A stretch of DNA of 64,000 nucleotides, taken from an uncultured Eggerthellaceae bacterium. GTDB taxonomy: Bacteria > Actinomycetota > Coriobacteriia > Coriobacteriales > Eggerthellaceae. The stretch is from assembly GCA_947626195.1 (NCBI GenBank), contig CANQRF010000004.1, forward strand, positions 78,143 to 142,142, written 5' to 3'. This document shows, piece by piece, positions 28,678-36,593 of this stretch. Position 1 is the first letter of the stretch. Each line of letters starts with the position of its first letter. The position numbers were made by a program, and so were the translations under genes. A model generated the notes under the pieces. The model did not search any database. It worked only from the letters and a program-made list of their open reading frames with translations, and was not told where the DNA came from.

Positions 28678-29945
28678 TCGTTGCCAAATTCGGCGGCACC
28701 TCGGTCGCATCGCCGGAGCGCATCAAAAACGTTGCGAAACGGCTCGTGAAGATGCGGCAGCGGGGCGATCGCGTCGTTGCCGTCGTGTCCGCGATGGGAA
28801 AGACCACCGACGAGCTGGTGGGGCTGGCCGCTGCCATCAACGACAATCCGCCGCTGCGCGAGCTCGACCGCCTGCTCTCCACGGGCGAGCAGGTCTCGAT
28901 GGCGTTGCTCGCGATGGCGATCGAGGCGCTCGGCTATAAGGCGATGAGCTTCACGGGGCGCCAAGCGGGCATCGAGACGAACGGCACCCACAATAAGGCG
29001 AAGATCGTCAAGGTGCATAATGAGCGCATCATGGAAGCGCTCGCGTGCGGCTATCTGCCGGTGGTCGCGGGCTTCCAAGGGATCGACGAGAACGGCGACA
29101 TAACGACGCTCGGCCGTGGCGGCAGCGACACGACCGCCGTGGCGGTGGCGTGGGGCATCGGCGCGGATGTGTGCGAGATATACTCCGACGTGGATGGCAT
29201 CTACAGCGCCGATCCGCGCGTGGCGCCGCGGGCGCGCAAGCTCGCGCAGGTCTCCTACGACGACATGCTCGAGCTCTCGAGCTCGGGTGCGGGCGTTTTG
29301 CAGAGCCGCGCCGTCGAGTTTGCCCGCAAATGGAAGGTGGTCATCCACTCCCGCTCGGCATTCACCGAGGCGGAGGGCACGTATATTAAGGAGGACTCTC
29401 AGATGGAGGAAGCGGTCATCACCGGCATCGCGCACGACACCTCCGAAGTGAAGGTGACGATCCGCGGCGTGCCGGATTCCACCGGCGTCGCGGCGAAGGT
29501 GTTCTCGGGTCTTGCCGCCAATGCGGTGAGCGTCGACATGATCATCCAGAACATTTCAGAGGACGGTTTCACCGACATTTCGTTCACCTGTCCGGAGGGC
29601 GATTTGAGCAAGGCGGTCGACACGCTCGAGCGCGTGCTTCCCGAGATCAAGGCGCGTGAGTTCGTGGTGGACAAGGACATCGCGAAGGTGTCGCTCGTGG
29701 GCACGGGGATGAAGTCCTCGCCGGGCGTGGCCGCGCGGGCATTTTCCACCTTGGGTGAGCACCAAATCAACATCCTTGCGATCTCCACCTCGCCGATCAG
29801 GCTCTCGATCGTCGTTGACAGCGCGCAGGCCACTCAGGCGGTGCAGGTGCTTCACACGGCGTTCGGCCTCGATTCCGACAGCGTTTTCGAGGAAACGCAG
29901 CTTTCGGCGGAGGAGATCGCGGCGAAAATGGCGAAAGGGCGTTAA
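28668..29945 (+). CDS. lysC: Aspartate kinase
   Basis: First step of the lysine/threonine/methionine/diaminopimelate pathway. The kinase domain starts ALIVAKFGGTSVASPERI and includes the STGEQVSMALLAMA, GFQGIDENGDITTLGRGGSDTTAVAVA and YSDVDGIYSADPRV blocks. Two ACT domains follow (about residues 265-335 and 345-410) with GMKSSPGVAARAFSTLGEHQINILAIS. Length 425 aa is that of the alpha form of alpha2beta2 enzymes. It is followed two bases later by asd, as in many actinobacteria. No lysine riboswitch was recognised in the 200-base leader. Confidence 0.96.
   Translation: MALIVAKFGGTSVASPERIKNVAKRLVKMRQRGDRVVAVVSAMGKTTDELVGLAAAINDNPPLRELDRLLSTGEQVSMALLAMAIEALGYKAMSFTGRQAGIETNGTHNKAKIVKVHNERIMEALACGYLPVVAGFQGIDENGDITTLGRGGSDTTAVAVAWGIGADVCEIYSDVDGIYSADPRVAPRARKLAQVSYDDMLELSSSGAGVLQSRAVEFARKWKVVIHSRSAFTEAEGTYIKEDSQMEEAVITGIAHDTSEVKVTIRGVPDSTGVAAKVFSGLAANAVSVDMIIQNISEDGFTDISFTCPEGDLSKAVDTLERVLPEIKAREFVVDKDIAKVSLVGTGMKSSPGVAARAFSTLGEHQINILAISTSPIRLSIVVDSAQATQAVQVLHTAFGLDSDSVFEETQLSAEEIAAKMAKGR
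29403..29945 (+). CDS. Probable in-frame internal product: aspartokinase beta subunit
   Basis: Inside lysC, AAGGAGG (29388-29394) stands 8 bases before ATG 29403 (MEEAVITGIA). This would yield a 180-aa protein made only of the two ACT domains, the size of the regulatory beta subunits of Corynebacterium and Bacillus aspartokinases, which arise from internal starts. A perfect ribosome site in the middle of a gene at the domain border is strong indirect evidence; it has not been shown here. Confidence 0.6.
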   Translation: MEEAVITGIAHDTSEVKVTIRGVPDSTGVAAKVFSGLAANAVSVDMIIQNISEDGFTDISFTCPEGDLSKAVDTLERVLPEIKAREFVVDKDIAKVSLVGTGMKSSPGVAARAFSTLGEHQINILAISTSPIRLSIVVDSAQATQAVQVLHTAFGLDSDSVFEETQLSAEEIAAKMAKGR

Positions 29946-29947
29946 AT

Positions 29948-30991
29948 ATGTGGAACAAAGCTATGCCGGAGCATCCCGTCGTCGCGGTTGCGGGAGCGAC
30001 GGGCGCGGTAGGACGCGAATTTCTGCAGGTGCTGCACGACCTCGATTTTCCCGCTTCTGAGGTGCGGGCCTTGGCGTCGAGCCGCTCGGCCGGCAAAGAG
30101 CTCCCGTTCTTGGGCTGCGGCGAAGTGGCGCCGGGGAACCTCGTGGTCGAGGAGATGACCCCTGCCTCGTTCGGGGGCGTGGACATCGCGCTCTTCTCGG
30201 CGGGCGCCTCAGTATCGCGCAAGATGAGGGAGGCCGTTGTGGCTGCCGGTGCGGTGATGATCGACAATTCGAGCGCGTTTCGGATGGAAGATGACGTGCC
30301 GCTCGTCGTTCCCGAGGTGAACCCGCAAGACGTCGCGTGGCATTCGGGCGTCATCGCGAACCCGAACTGCTCGACGATCCAGATGGTCGTCGCCTTGAAG
30401 CCCCTGTACGATCTCTCGCCCATCAAGCGCGTGGTGGTTTCCACCTATCAGGCGGCAAGCGGCGCCGGCGCGCCGGCGATGGCCGAGCTCTACGATCAGA
30501 CACGCGCCTTCTTGGAGGGCACGCCTGAGGAGGAGCTTGTCATCGACGCCTTCCAGCATCGGATCGCCTTCAACGTGATTCCGCATATCGACGTCTTCAT
30601 GGACGACGATTCCACGAAGGAAGAGTGGAAGATGGTCGTTGAGACGAAGAAGATCATGGGCGACGACAACATCAAGGTGGCGGCAACCTGCGTGCGCGTG
30701 CCCGTGCTGCGCTGCCATGGAGAGGCGATCAATGTGGAATTCGCTGATGAAGTGAGCGTCGCCGATGCGCGCCGTGCGCTTGAGGCAGCGCCGGGCGTGT
30801 GCGTGATGGATGACATCAAGAACAACGTCTATCCGATGCCGGGCATCCTCGCCGGCACGAACGACACCTATGTCGGGCGCCTGCGCAAGGACCCGACGGT
30901 CGACCATGGGTTGGCGATGTGGGTGGTGGCGGATCAAATCCGCAAAGGCGCCGCCCTGAACGCCGTCCAGATTGCCCAATTGTTGCTTTAG
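29948..30991 (+). CDS. asd: Aspartate-semialdehyde dehydrogenase
   Basis: Reduces aspartyl phosphate to the semialdehyde with NADPH. GATGAVGREFL binds the nucleotide (about residues 16-26), the catalytic cysteine is in NPNCSTIQMV (about Cys 139), and YQAASGAG and RVPVLRCHGEA are family blocks. 347 aa. Starts two bases after lysC, with ATG 29948 or the in-frame ATG at 29963 as the start; AAAGGGCG is the nearest ribosome-like site. Confidence 0.96.
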   Translation: MWNKAMPEHPVVAVAGATGAVGREFLQVLHDLDFPASEVRALASSRSAGKELPFLGCGEVAPGNLVVEEMTPASFGGVDIALFSAGASVSRKMREAVVAAGAVMIDNSSAFRMEDDVPLVVPEVNPQDVAWHSGVIANPNCSTIQMVVALKPLYDLSPIKRVVVSTYQAASGAGAPAMAELYDQTRAFLEGTPEEELVIDAFQHRIAFNVIPHIDVFMDDDSTKEEWKMVVETKKIMGDDNIKVAATCVRVPVLRCHGEAINVEFADEVSVADARRALEAAPGVCVMDDIKNNVYPMPGILAGTNDTYVGRLRKDPTVDHGLAMWVVADQIRKGAALNAVQIAQLLL

Positions 30992-31008
30992 ATTGATGAA
31001 GCTTTCAA

Positions 31009-31170
31009 GAGGCGTCGGGCGCGCAGTCGCTCGGCATAATGCCCCCATCGGTCGGAGGGGCGCTCGGGCTTAAGGCGGCGCTTAACGGAAGCGATTATGC
31101 ATGTAAATTATCGCATAATCGCTTCCTACGCCGGATGCGCCCTCGACCCCTCCATTCCCTCGGGGGCATT
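31009..31170. repeat. Composite repeat copy C: shared word plus long palindrome
   Basis: 31009-31035 matches 26540-26566 except one base. After it the sequence departs and forms its own nested palindrome: AATGCCCCC (31038) with GGGGGCATT (31162), GGAGGGG (31054) with CCCCTCC (31147), and a perfect 14-bp inner stem (GGAAGCGATTATGC, 31087-31100, with 31113-31126) around a 12-base loop. Architecture resembles copies A and B although the sequence differs. Confidence 0.85.
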
Positions 31171-31188
31171 GAACCTCGCATAAATCTT

Positions 31189-31366
31189 TTTTTGTCTTAC
31201 AGGTTCGCCAGTGAGAAAGCGAGGGCGTTTCCGGTGCTTCAGATTCCCCCGCTGCACGGCTGAGTGTGCTTCGCACACGAAGGTAAGTGCACAAGGGGGA
31301 AGATGAAGTGCCCGAAACGCCCGCAGCGTCAGCTCGTTCCGCTGTTTGTCAAAACAGCGGAACTAA
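31189..31366 (+). ncRNA. Candidate structured RNA module, copy 1
   Basis: 178 bp aligned over its full length with 63746-63924. Helix 1 pairs 31223-31237 with 31308-31322; helix 2 pairs TTCCCCC (31244-31250) with GGGGGAA (31295-31301); helix 3 is GTGTGC-TTC-GCACAC (31264-31278); helix 4 is a perfect 12-bp stem with a GTCA loop (31336-31363). Where the two copies differ, partners change together (four pairs in helix 1, one in helix 3, three in helix 4). Strand is assigned from both copies having the same orientation; transcription is not shown. It could instead be a folded DNA end of a mobile element. Confidence 0.6.
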
Positions 31367-31494
31367 AAAACGTCCGCGAGGCCCTTGAACTCGAACGCTC
31401 CCTCGCCCGAGCGAGATGAGGCATAATGATGAGCGGAACCAAAATTTCGGAGGGGTAACACTCTGGTACTGAGGCGACCGGAGGGCACCTGCTT

Positions 31495-31503
31495 TGTTAT
31501 AGT
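31495..31503 (+). promoter_or_regulatory. Extended -10 promoter of rubredoxin
   Basis: TGTTATAGT (TG-n-TATAGT) lies 36 bases before the rubredoxin ATG. The -35 region is poor. Same form as the promoter at 8806. Confidence 0.5.
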
Positions 31504-31539
31504 GAGCGAACTAAGTTAAAACAACTTGAGGAGGCAACA

Positions 31540-31698
31540 ATGGATAAATGGGTCTGCACCATCTGCGGTTATGTTTACGATCCCGAAAAGGGCGATCCTG
31601 ATGGCGGCATCGAGCCGGGCACGCCGTTTGAGGACATTCCGGATGATTGGGTCTGCCCGATCTGCGGAGCGGCGAAGAGCGCCTTTGAGAAGGAATAA
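31540..31698 (+). CDS. Rubredoxin
   Basis: 52-aa iron protein for one-electron transfer, typical of anaerobes, often feeding peroxide or superoxide reductases or oxygen-scavenging enzymes. The two iron-binding pairs are CTICG (Cys 6 and 9) and CPICG (Cys 39 and 42); [11 protein letters not shown] and [12 protein letters not shown] are family blocks. GAGGAGG lies five bases before the ATG. It stands alone between the composite repeat and tlyA, so the redox partner is not identified by context. Confidence 0.96.
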   Translation: MDKWVCTICGYVYDPEKGDPDGGIEPGTPFEDIPDDWVCPICGAAKSAFEKE

Positions 31699-31755
31699 GG
31701 GCCTCTCGAAAAACATGGAGAAAGGGGAGCGGGCGAGGGAGCTCGCCCGCTTGCT

Positions 31756-32502
31756 ATGACAGGGCCTCGAAAGGAAAAGAAAGTCCGTTTGGATAGCCTT
31801 CTCTGCGAGCAGGGCTTCTTCCCCGATGCGGAGCAGGCGAAGCGCGCTATCTTAGCGCACGAGGTGAAGGTGGGAGATCGTTTTGCGACGAGCGCTGCCG
31901 AACTGGTTGCGCCCGGCGTTCAGCTCAGTGTGAAAGCGCAACGGCGATTCGTCTCACGTGGCGGCGAGAAGCTCGCGCATGCCCTTGAGACGTTCCATAT
32001 CGACGTGCGTGGCCTGCGGGCGATCGACATCGGTTCTTCGACGGGCGGCTTCACCGACTGCCTTCTTCAAGCGGGCGCCGCTTCGGTGACCGCCGTCGAC
32101 GTCAATTACGGCCAGCTCGCGTGGCAGCTGCGGCAGGACGAACGCGTGCATATCTTTGAACGCACGAACATTCGCACCGCCGATCCGGTGCAACTCGGAG
32201 CGCCCTTCGATCTCATCGTTGCCGATGTGAGCTTCATCGGCCTTGCCTCCCTTGCGCCTGTATTCGCCAAGTTCGCACAACGGGGCACGCGATTTGTCGG
32301 GCTCGTCAAGCCGCAATTCGAATCGAAGCGCGGGGAGACCGATCACGGCGTGGTGCGGAGTGCGGAAATCCGCGAACGTGTGGTCGAAGAGGTGCAGCAG
32401 GCCCTCGTTGACGTGGGGTTTCATGTCGAGGGGGTCGTCGAATCGCCGCTTCGGGGGCCGGCGGGCAATGTCGAGTTCCTCATCGATTCCGTTTATTCAT
32501 AA
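31756..32502 (+). CDS. tlyA: TlyA-family rRNA 2'-O-methyltransferase
   Basis: Methylates ribose in rRNA (16S and/or 23S in mycobacteria, where it affects capreomycin sensitivity). An N-terminal S4 RNA-binding domain (VRLDSLLCEQGFFPDAEQAKRAI) is followed by FVSRGGEKLAHAL and the FtsJ-type fold with DIGSSTGGFTDCLL for AdoMet binding, ADVSFIGL and VKPQFE. 248 aa. Starts 57 bases after rubredoxin. Confidence 0.93.
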   Translation: MTGPRKEKKVRLDSLLCEQGFFPDAEQAKRAILAHEVKVGDRFATSAAELVAPGVQLSVKAQRRFVSRGGEKLAHALETFHIDVRGLRAIDIGSSTGGFTDCLLQAGAASVTAVDVNYGQLAWQLRQDERVHIFERTNIRTADPVQLGAPFDLIVADVSFIGLASLAPVFAKFAQRGTRFVGLVKPQFESKRGETDHGVVRSAEIRERVVEEVQQALVDVGFHVEGVVESPLRGPAGNVEFLIDSVYS

Positions 32503-32641
32503 AAACGCCAATGGCTTGCCAAATCGCGCCTGCCACCGTTTCCTTTTCGTTGTGATGCTCCGGTCGCGCGTTTCGCCTGCTCCTGCTTTAGGTAAACTAT
32601 GCATGCTTTCATCTACCGCACGGTAAGGAGCGAAACAGCCT

Positions 32642-34030
32642 ATGGCACGCGAGCAATTTGGGTCTCGTCTTGGGTTCATCCTCATAAGCGCAGGTTGCGC
32701 CATCGGTTTGGGAAACGTCTGGCGTTTCCCCTACATGGTCGGCGCATACGGCGGCGCGGCCTTTGTCGTGATGTATCTGATCTTCCTCATCATCCTCGGC
32801 CTTCCCATCATGGCGATGGAGTTTGCGGTCGGCCGCGGGAGCCAGAAGAGCATCGCGCGCGCCTTCAACGTCCTTGAGCCAGAGGGCGCGAAATTCCACC
32901 ATTTCAAGTGGATCGGCATCGCGGGACTCTATCTGCTCATGATGTTCTATACCACGGTCGGCGGCTGGATGATGGCCTACATCCCCAAGATGGCGACTGG
33001 CGAATTCAACGGCGTCTCCACGGAAGGCGTCAACCAGATCTACCAAGCGATGCTCGCCAACCCTTCCGAGATGGTCGCTTGGATGGTCGTCACCTGCGTC
33101 ATCGCGATTCTCGTCTGCGGCATGGGGCTTCAGAAGGGCGTTGAGCGCGTCACGAAGGTCATGATGCTGTGCTTGCTCGCGATCATCGGTGTGCTCGTCA
33201 TCCGCAGCGTGACGCTTCCCGGCGCCGAGGCGGGCATCGTGTTTTACCTCGCACCCGATTTCTCGAAGATATTCGCCAGTCCCGATACGTTCTTCGACGC
33301 CGCCTATGCGGCAATGGGCCAAGCGTTCTTCACGCTTTCGATCGGCATGGGTTCGATGGAGATCTTCGGCAGCTATATCGACAAGAAGCGCTCGTTGATG
33401 GGCGAGGCCGCGACGATCGCCACCCTCGACACCGGCGTGGCGCTTGCCACCGGATTCATCATCTTCCCCGCCTGCTTCGCCCTTGGCGTGATGCCGGATT
33501 CCGGCCCGGGCCTCGTGTTCGTCACGCTCCCCGGCGTCTTCGAGAATATGTGGCTTGGCGAGCTCTGGGGCACGCTCTTCTTCGTCTTCATGAGCTTCGC
33601 GGCGCTTTCCACGGTCATCGCCGTTTTCGAAGGCATCTTGAGCTTCGGCATGGACCAGTGGGGCTGGACGCGCCAAAAGGCCGTCGTGGTGAACCTCATC
33701 GCCATCCCGCTGCTCTCGCTTCCGTGCGCGCTCGGCTTCAACGTGCTTTCCGACGTGGTGCTTCCGGGCGTCGGGAACATCCAGTCGATTGAGGACTTCC
33801 TCGTGTCGAACAACATCCTGCCCCTCGGCTCCCTCGTGTTCGTGTTCTTCTGCGTGAGCAAGCGCGGCTGGGGTTGGAAGAACTTCCTCGCCGAGGCGAA
33901 CGCGGGCAAAGGTGTCAAGTTCCCCTCGTGGCTGAAGGGCTGGATGATGGTGGGCGTGCCCATCCTCGTCATCGTCATCCTCGTGATGGGGTGGCTGCCG
34001 ATCCTCCAAGCATGGTTCGGCCTCGCGTAG
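32642..34030 (+). CDS. Sodium-dependent transporter (NSS/SNF family)
   Basis: Sodium symporter of the LeuT type, 462 aa, about 11-12 hydrophobic segments. The first helix carries the sodium/substrate motif AGCAIGLGNVWRFPYM (about residues 18-33), and GGAAFVVMY, PIMAMEFAVGR and the TM6 region AMGQAFFTLSIGMGSM are conserved. Substrate (amino acid or amine) cannot be told. GGTAAGGAGCG precedes the start. Monocistronic, with convergent SDR downstream. Confidence 0.93.
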   Translation: MAREQFGSRLGFILISAGCAIGLGNVWRFPYMVGAYGGAAFVVMYLIFLIILGLPIMAMEFAVGRGSQKSIARAFNVLEPEGAKFHHFKWIGIAGLYLLMMFYTTVGGWMMAYIPKMATGEFNGVSTEGVNQIYQAMLANPSEMVAWMVVTCVIAILVCGMGLQKGVERVTKVMMLCLLAIIGVLVIRSVTLPGAEAGIVFYLAPDFSKIFASPDTFFDAAYAAMGQAFFTLSIGMGSMEIFGSYIDKKRSLMGEAATIATLDTGVALATGFIIFPACFALGVMPDSGPGLVFVTLPGVFENMWLGELWGTLFFVFMSFAALSTVIAVFEGILSFGMDQWGWTRQKAVVVNLIAIPLLSLPCALGFNVLSDVVLPGVGNIQSIEDFLVSNNILPLGSLVFVFFCVSKRGWGWKNFLAEANAGKGVKFPSWLKGWMMVGVPILVIVILVMGWLPILQAWFGLA

Positions 34031-34049
34031 AAGAGCTCCCTTCCCTTGG

Positions 34050-34934
34050 CTATGGCTCGAGGGGCGCCGGATGCGCAGCGCTCTGCGCGGCCGCCTGCGC
34101 TTCGGGTCTATCTTCCGTCCTATTCTCGGGCTGGCCCTCGGGTTTGTCGATGGCGTCGGCGGTGGGCCTTTGCAGCTGCGTCACGATCCAGCGCATGAGC
34201 GAACGCGGGGCGACGCGCGTGAAGAGCACCGACGCTTTCGGCAAGATGCCGGGAACGCATTGCGTCTTGTTCGCCTTCAGAGCCGCATAGCCCGCCTTCG
34301 CCACCAGCGAGGCAGGCACGCCGATGGCGTTGAGAACGGCGCTCTGCTTGAATCCCGCCGTGCCCCAGAAGTCCGTGCGCACGGGGCCGGGGCAGAGGGC
34401 GCACACATGCACGCCGTGGGGGTTCAGCTCGGTGTGCAGTGCCTGGGTGAACGACTGCACGTAGGCTTTCGAGGCGTAGTAGGTGGCCATATAGGGGCCG
34501 GGCATGAAGGCGGCGATGGAAGCGACGTTCAAGATTTCCCCTGCGCCGCGATCGGCCATGCGCTTGCCGAAGCGGTAGGAGAGCTCGGTCAGCACGCCGA
34601 TGTTCACGGCGATCAGCGCCTCCTGCCGTTTCCAGTCGCTCTCGCTGAAGCGTCCCGCCACGGCGAAACCCGCATCGTTCACGAGCGCATCCAGCTGGAT
34701 GCCCGTCGCGTCGAACGCCTCGACCAACGCGCTGGCGGCCCCGGGCGCCGAAAGATCCTGCGAGATGGTGTGCACCTCGATGCCGAAGTCCGCTTTCAGC
34801 CTGTCGGCGGCATCGTCGAGCTTCTTCTGATTGTGGGCGACGAGGATGACGTTGTAGCCATCGCCGGCAAAGCAGCGCGCCAGCTCAAAGCCGATTCCGC
34901 CCGATCCGCCCGTCACCATAACCGTCTTCGCCAT
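34050..34934 (-). CDS. Short-chain dehydrogenase/reductase
   Basis: NAD(P)-dependent SDR, 294 aa. TGGSGGIGFELA binds the cofactor, NDAGFA follows, and the catalytic YYASK motif is intact (serine in NVASIAAF). The N-terminal KTVMVTGG and the AHNQKKL segment after strand 2 fit NADPH-type members close to YqjQ/DltE-like SDRs. Residues beyond about 255 are a Pro/Glu/Ala-rich tail. ATG 34934 has AGAAGGAG upstream. It is the second gene after the DUF711 gene (39-base gap). Confidence 0.9.
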   Translation of the reverse strand: MAKTVMVTGGSGGIGFELARCFAGDGYNVILVAHNQKKLDDAADRLKADFGIEVHTISQDLSAPGAASALVEAFDATGIQLDALVNDAGFAVAGRFSESDWKRQEALIAVNIGVLTELSYRFGKRMADRGAGEILNVASIAAFMPGPYMATYYASKAYVQSFTQALHTELNPHGVHVCALCPGPVRTDFWGTAGFKQSAVLNAIGVPASLVAKAGYAALKANKTQCVPGILPKASVLFTRVAPRSLMRWIVTQLQRPTADAIDKPEGQPENRTEDRPEAQAAAQSAAHPAPLEP

Positions 34935-34973
34935 GGCATCTCCTTCTCGTCGGGGCAATGCCCCGTCCAAGGT

Positions 34974-36338
34974 TTAGTTCTTCAGCGAATTGAGCGGGGC
35001 GGGGAACCTTCCGCCGCGATGTGCGAAGACCTCTCCCGCAAAGGCGTTCACCGGCATCACCGGCGCAGCGCCGAGCAATCCGCCGAAGTCCAGTCTATCG
35101 CCAACGGTTTTCCCGATTGCCGGAATGAGGCGCACTGCGGTCGTTTTGTTATTTATCATGCCGATCGCGCACTCGTCAGCGATGATACCGGTGATCGTCT
35201 CGACGGTGGTATCGCCGGGAATCGCGATCATGTCGAGGCCGACGGAGCAGACGCTTGTCATCGCCTCGAGCTTCTCCAAGCGCAACGCCCCGCATTCGGC
35301 GGCGCGGATCATGCCGGCGTCCTCCGAGACGGGGATGAAGGCGCCCGAAAGCCCGCCGATGGAAGACGAGGCCATCACGCCGCCCTTCTTCACGGCGTCG
35401 TTCAAGAGGGCGAGCGCGGCGGTGGTGCCGGGGCCTCCGCAGCAGCCGACGCCGATCGCCTCGAGGATCTCGGCGACTGAATCGCCCTCCGCGGGGGTGG
35501 GTGCGAGGGAAAGGTCGATGATGCCCATGCTTACGCCCAGGCGACGCGAGGCCTCGCGCGCCATCAGCTCGCCGGCACGGGTGATTTTGAAGGCCGTCGA
35601 TTTGATGGCCTCGGCGACGGTGGTGAGGTCGGCGTCTTGGGGAAGTTTCGCAAGCACGGCGCGGACGACGCCGGGGCCGGAGACCCCCACGTTGACGACC
35701 GTATCGGCCTCGCCGACGCCATGGAAGGCGCCCGCCATGAAGGGGTTGTCCTCGACGGCGTTGCAGAACACGACGAGCTTTCCCGCGCCGATGCAATCAC
35801 GGTCGGCGGTCGCCTCGGCGGTTTCGATGATGGTTTGCGCCATCGTTGCGATGGCATCCATGTTGAGTCCCGCCCGCGTGGTGCCCACGTTCACCGAGGA
35901 GCACACGCAGTCGGTTTCGGAAAGCGCCGAGGGGATGGACGCCATGAGCTTTTCGTCAGCTGCGGTCGCTCCCTTATGAACGAGGGCGGAGAACCCCCCG
36001 ACGAAATCGACCCCCACTTCGCGTCCGGCGCGGTCCATCGCGCGGGCTATGGGTGTGAGGTCGTGTTCCCCTACCGCGCCGCATATCTGGGCGATCGGCG
36101 TGACCGAAAGCCGCTTGTTCACGATGGGGATGCCGTATTCCCGCTCAAGCTGCTCGGCGGTGGGGACGAGGCGCTCGGCGGTGCGCGTCAGGTGGTCGTA
36201 GACCTTGCTGGCCACGCGATCCACCGAGGTGTCGGTGCAGCCCCCGAGATTGATGCCCAAGGTGATCGTGCGAATGTCGAGGTGCTGCTTGCCCACCATG
36301 GCAAGGGTCTCGGATATTTCTTCAGGGGTTATCTGCAT
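34974..36338 (-). CDS. DUF711/UPF0210 (PFL-family) protein
   Basis: 454 aa. Matches the UPF0210 family throughout: [53 protein letters not shown] and [25 protein letters not shown]. Function is unknown; a glycyl-radical-like fold has been suggested for relatives. In many Firmicutes a small ACT-domain gene precedes it; none is present here, where the upstream side is a divergent regulator. ATG 36338 with GAGAGGA before it is chosen over a longer frame. Confidence 0.9.
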   Translation of the reverse strand: MQITPEEISETLAMVGKQHLDIRTITLGINLGGCTDTSVDRVASKVYDHLTRTAERLVPTAEQLEREYGIPIVNKRLSVTPIAQICGAVGEHDLTPIARAMDRAGREVGVDFVGGFSALVHKGATAADEKLMASIPSALSETDCVCSSVNVGTTRAGLNMDAIATMAQTIIETAEATADRDCIGAGKLVVFCNAVEDNPFMAGAFHGVGEADTVVNVGVSGPGVVRAVLAKLPQDADLTTVAEAIKSTAFKITRAGELMAREASRRLGVSMGIIDLSLAPTPAEGDSVAEILEAIGVGCCGGPGTTAALALLNDAVKKGGVMASSSIGGLSGAFIPVSEDAGMIRAAECGALRLEKLEAMTSVCSVGLDMIAIPGDTTVETITGIIADECAIGMINNKTTAVRLIPAIGKTVGDRLDFGGLLGAAPVMPVNAFAGEVFAHRGGRFPAPLNSLKN

Positions 36339-36471
36339 GGCGTCCTCTCTCGAACTCTGCGTCTTTCCTATCTCAGTACTTCGATTTCGGTGTTTCTCTT
36401 TCGTGCTTCGGTAAAGCATAGCAAGAAACGCCCTCCGCGACTCCCTTGATTCTCGACAGTGTTTCGCGAAA

Positions 36472-36504
36472 AGATGTATACATCTCTAGGATTTCCGTTA
36501 TACT
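36472..36504 (+). promoter_or_regulatory. GntR-type operator over a promoter
   Basis: AGATGTATACATCT (36472-36485) is a perfect 14-bp palindrome of the TGTATACA class bound by FCD-type GntR regulators. TATACT (36499-36504) follows as a -10, which puts the palindrome on the -35 region. Binding would block transcription of the regulator operon and, since the site is in the divergent gap, perhaps of the DUF711 operon. Inference from position and symmetry. Confidence 0.65.
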
Positions 36505-36593
36505 CGGTCAGGCATCCTAAGGGTAGGGTGCGTGGGAAACGATATGCGGCCAGTTGCCGGCTCATCGTGTGGACGGGCGCAGGAGCGGGGCGC

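Larger units (their letters stand above)
30992..31539. other. 548-bp non-coding region between asd and rubredoxin
   Basis: Holds the composite repeat described separately: a 27-base word shared with copies A and B (31009-31035), a long palindrome (31038-31170), a 178-bp structured module (31189-31366), and the word CCTCGCCCGAGCG (31401-31413) also found beside copies A and B. The right end carries the rubredoxin promoter. No protein-coding frame is supported. Confidence 0.8.

Noticed and set aside
31440..31500. tRNA or tRNA-like gene suggested by the GGGGTAACACTCTGG word
   Set aside because: No acceptor stem, T-loop or anticodon arm could be drawn. No tRNA gene was found anywhere in the window.
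34071..35480. 469-codon plus-strand frame across the SDR and DUF711 genes
   Set aside because: Both genes on minus have clear family motifs and ribosome sites; the plus frame crosses their border and has none.
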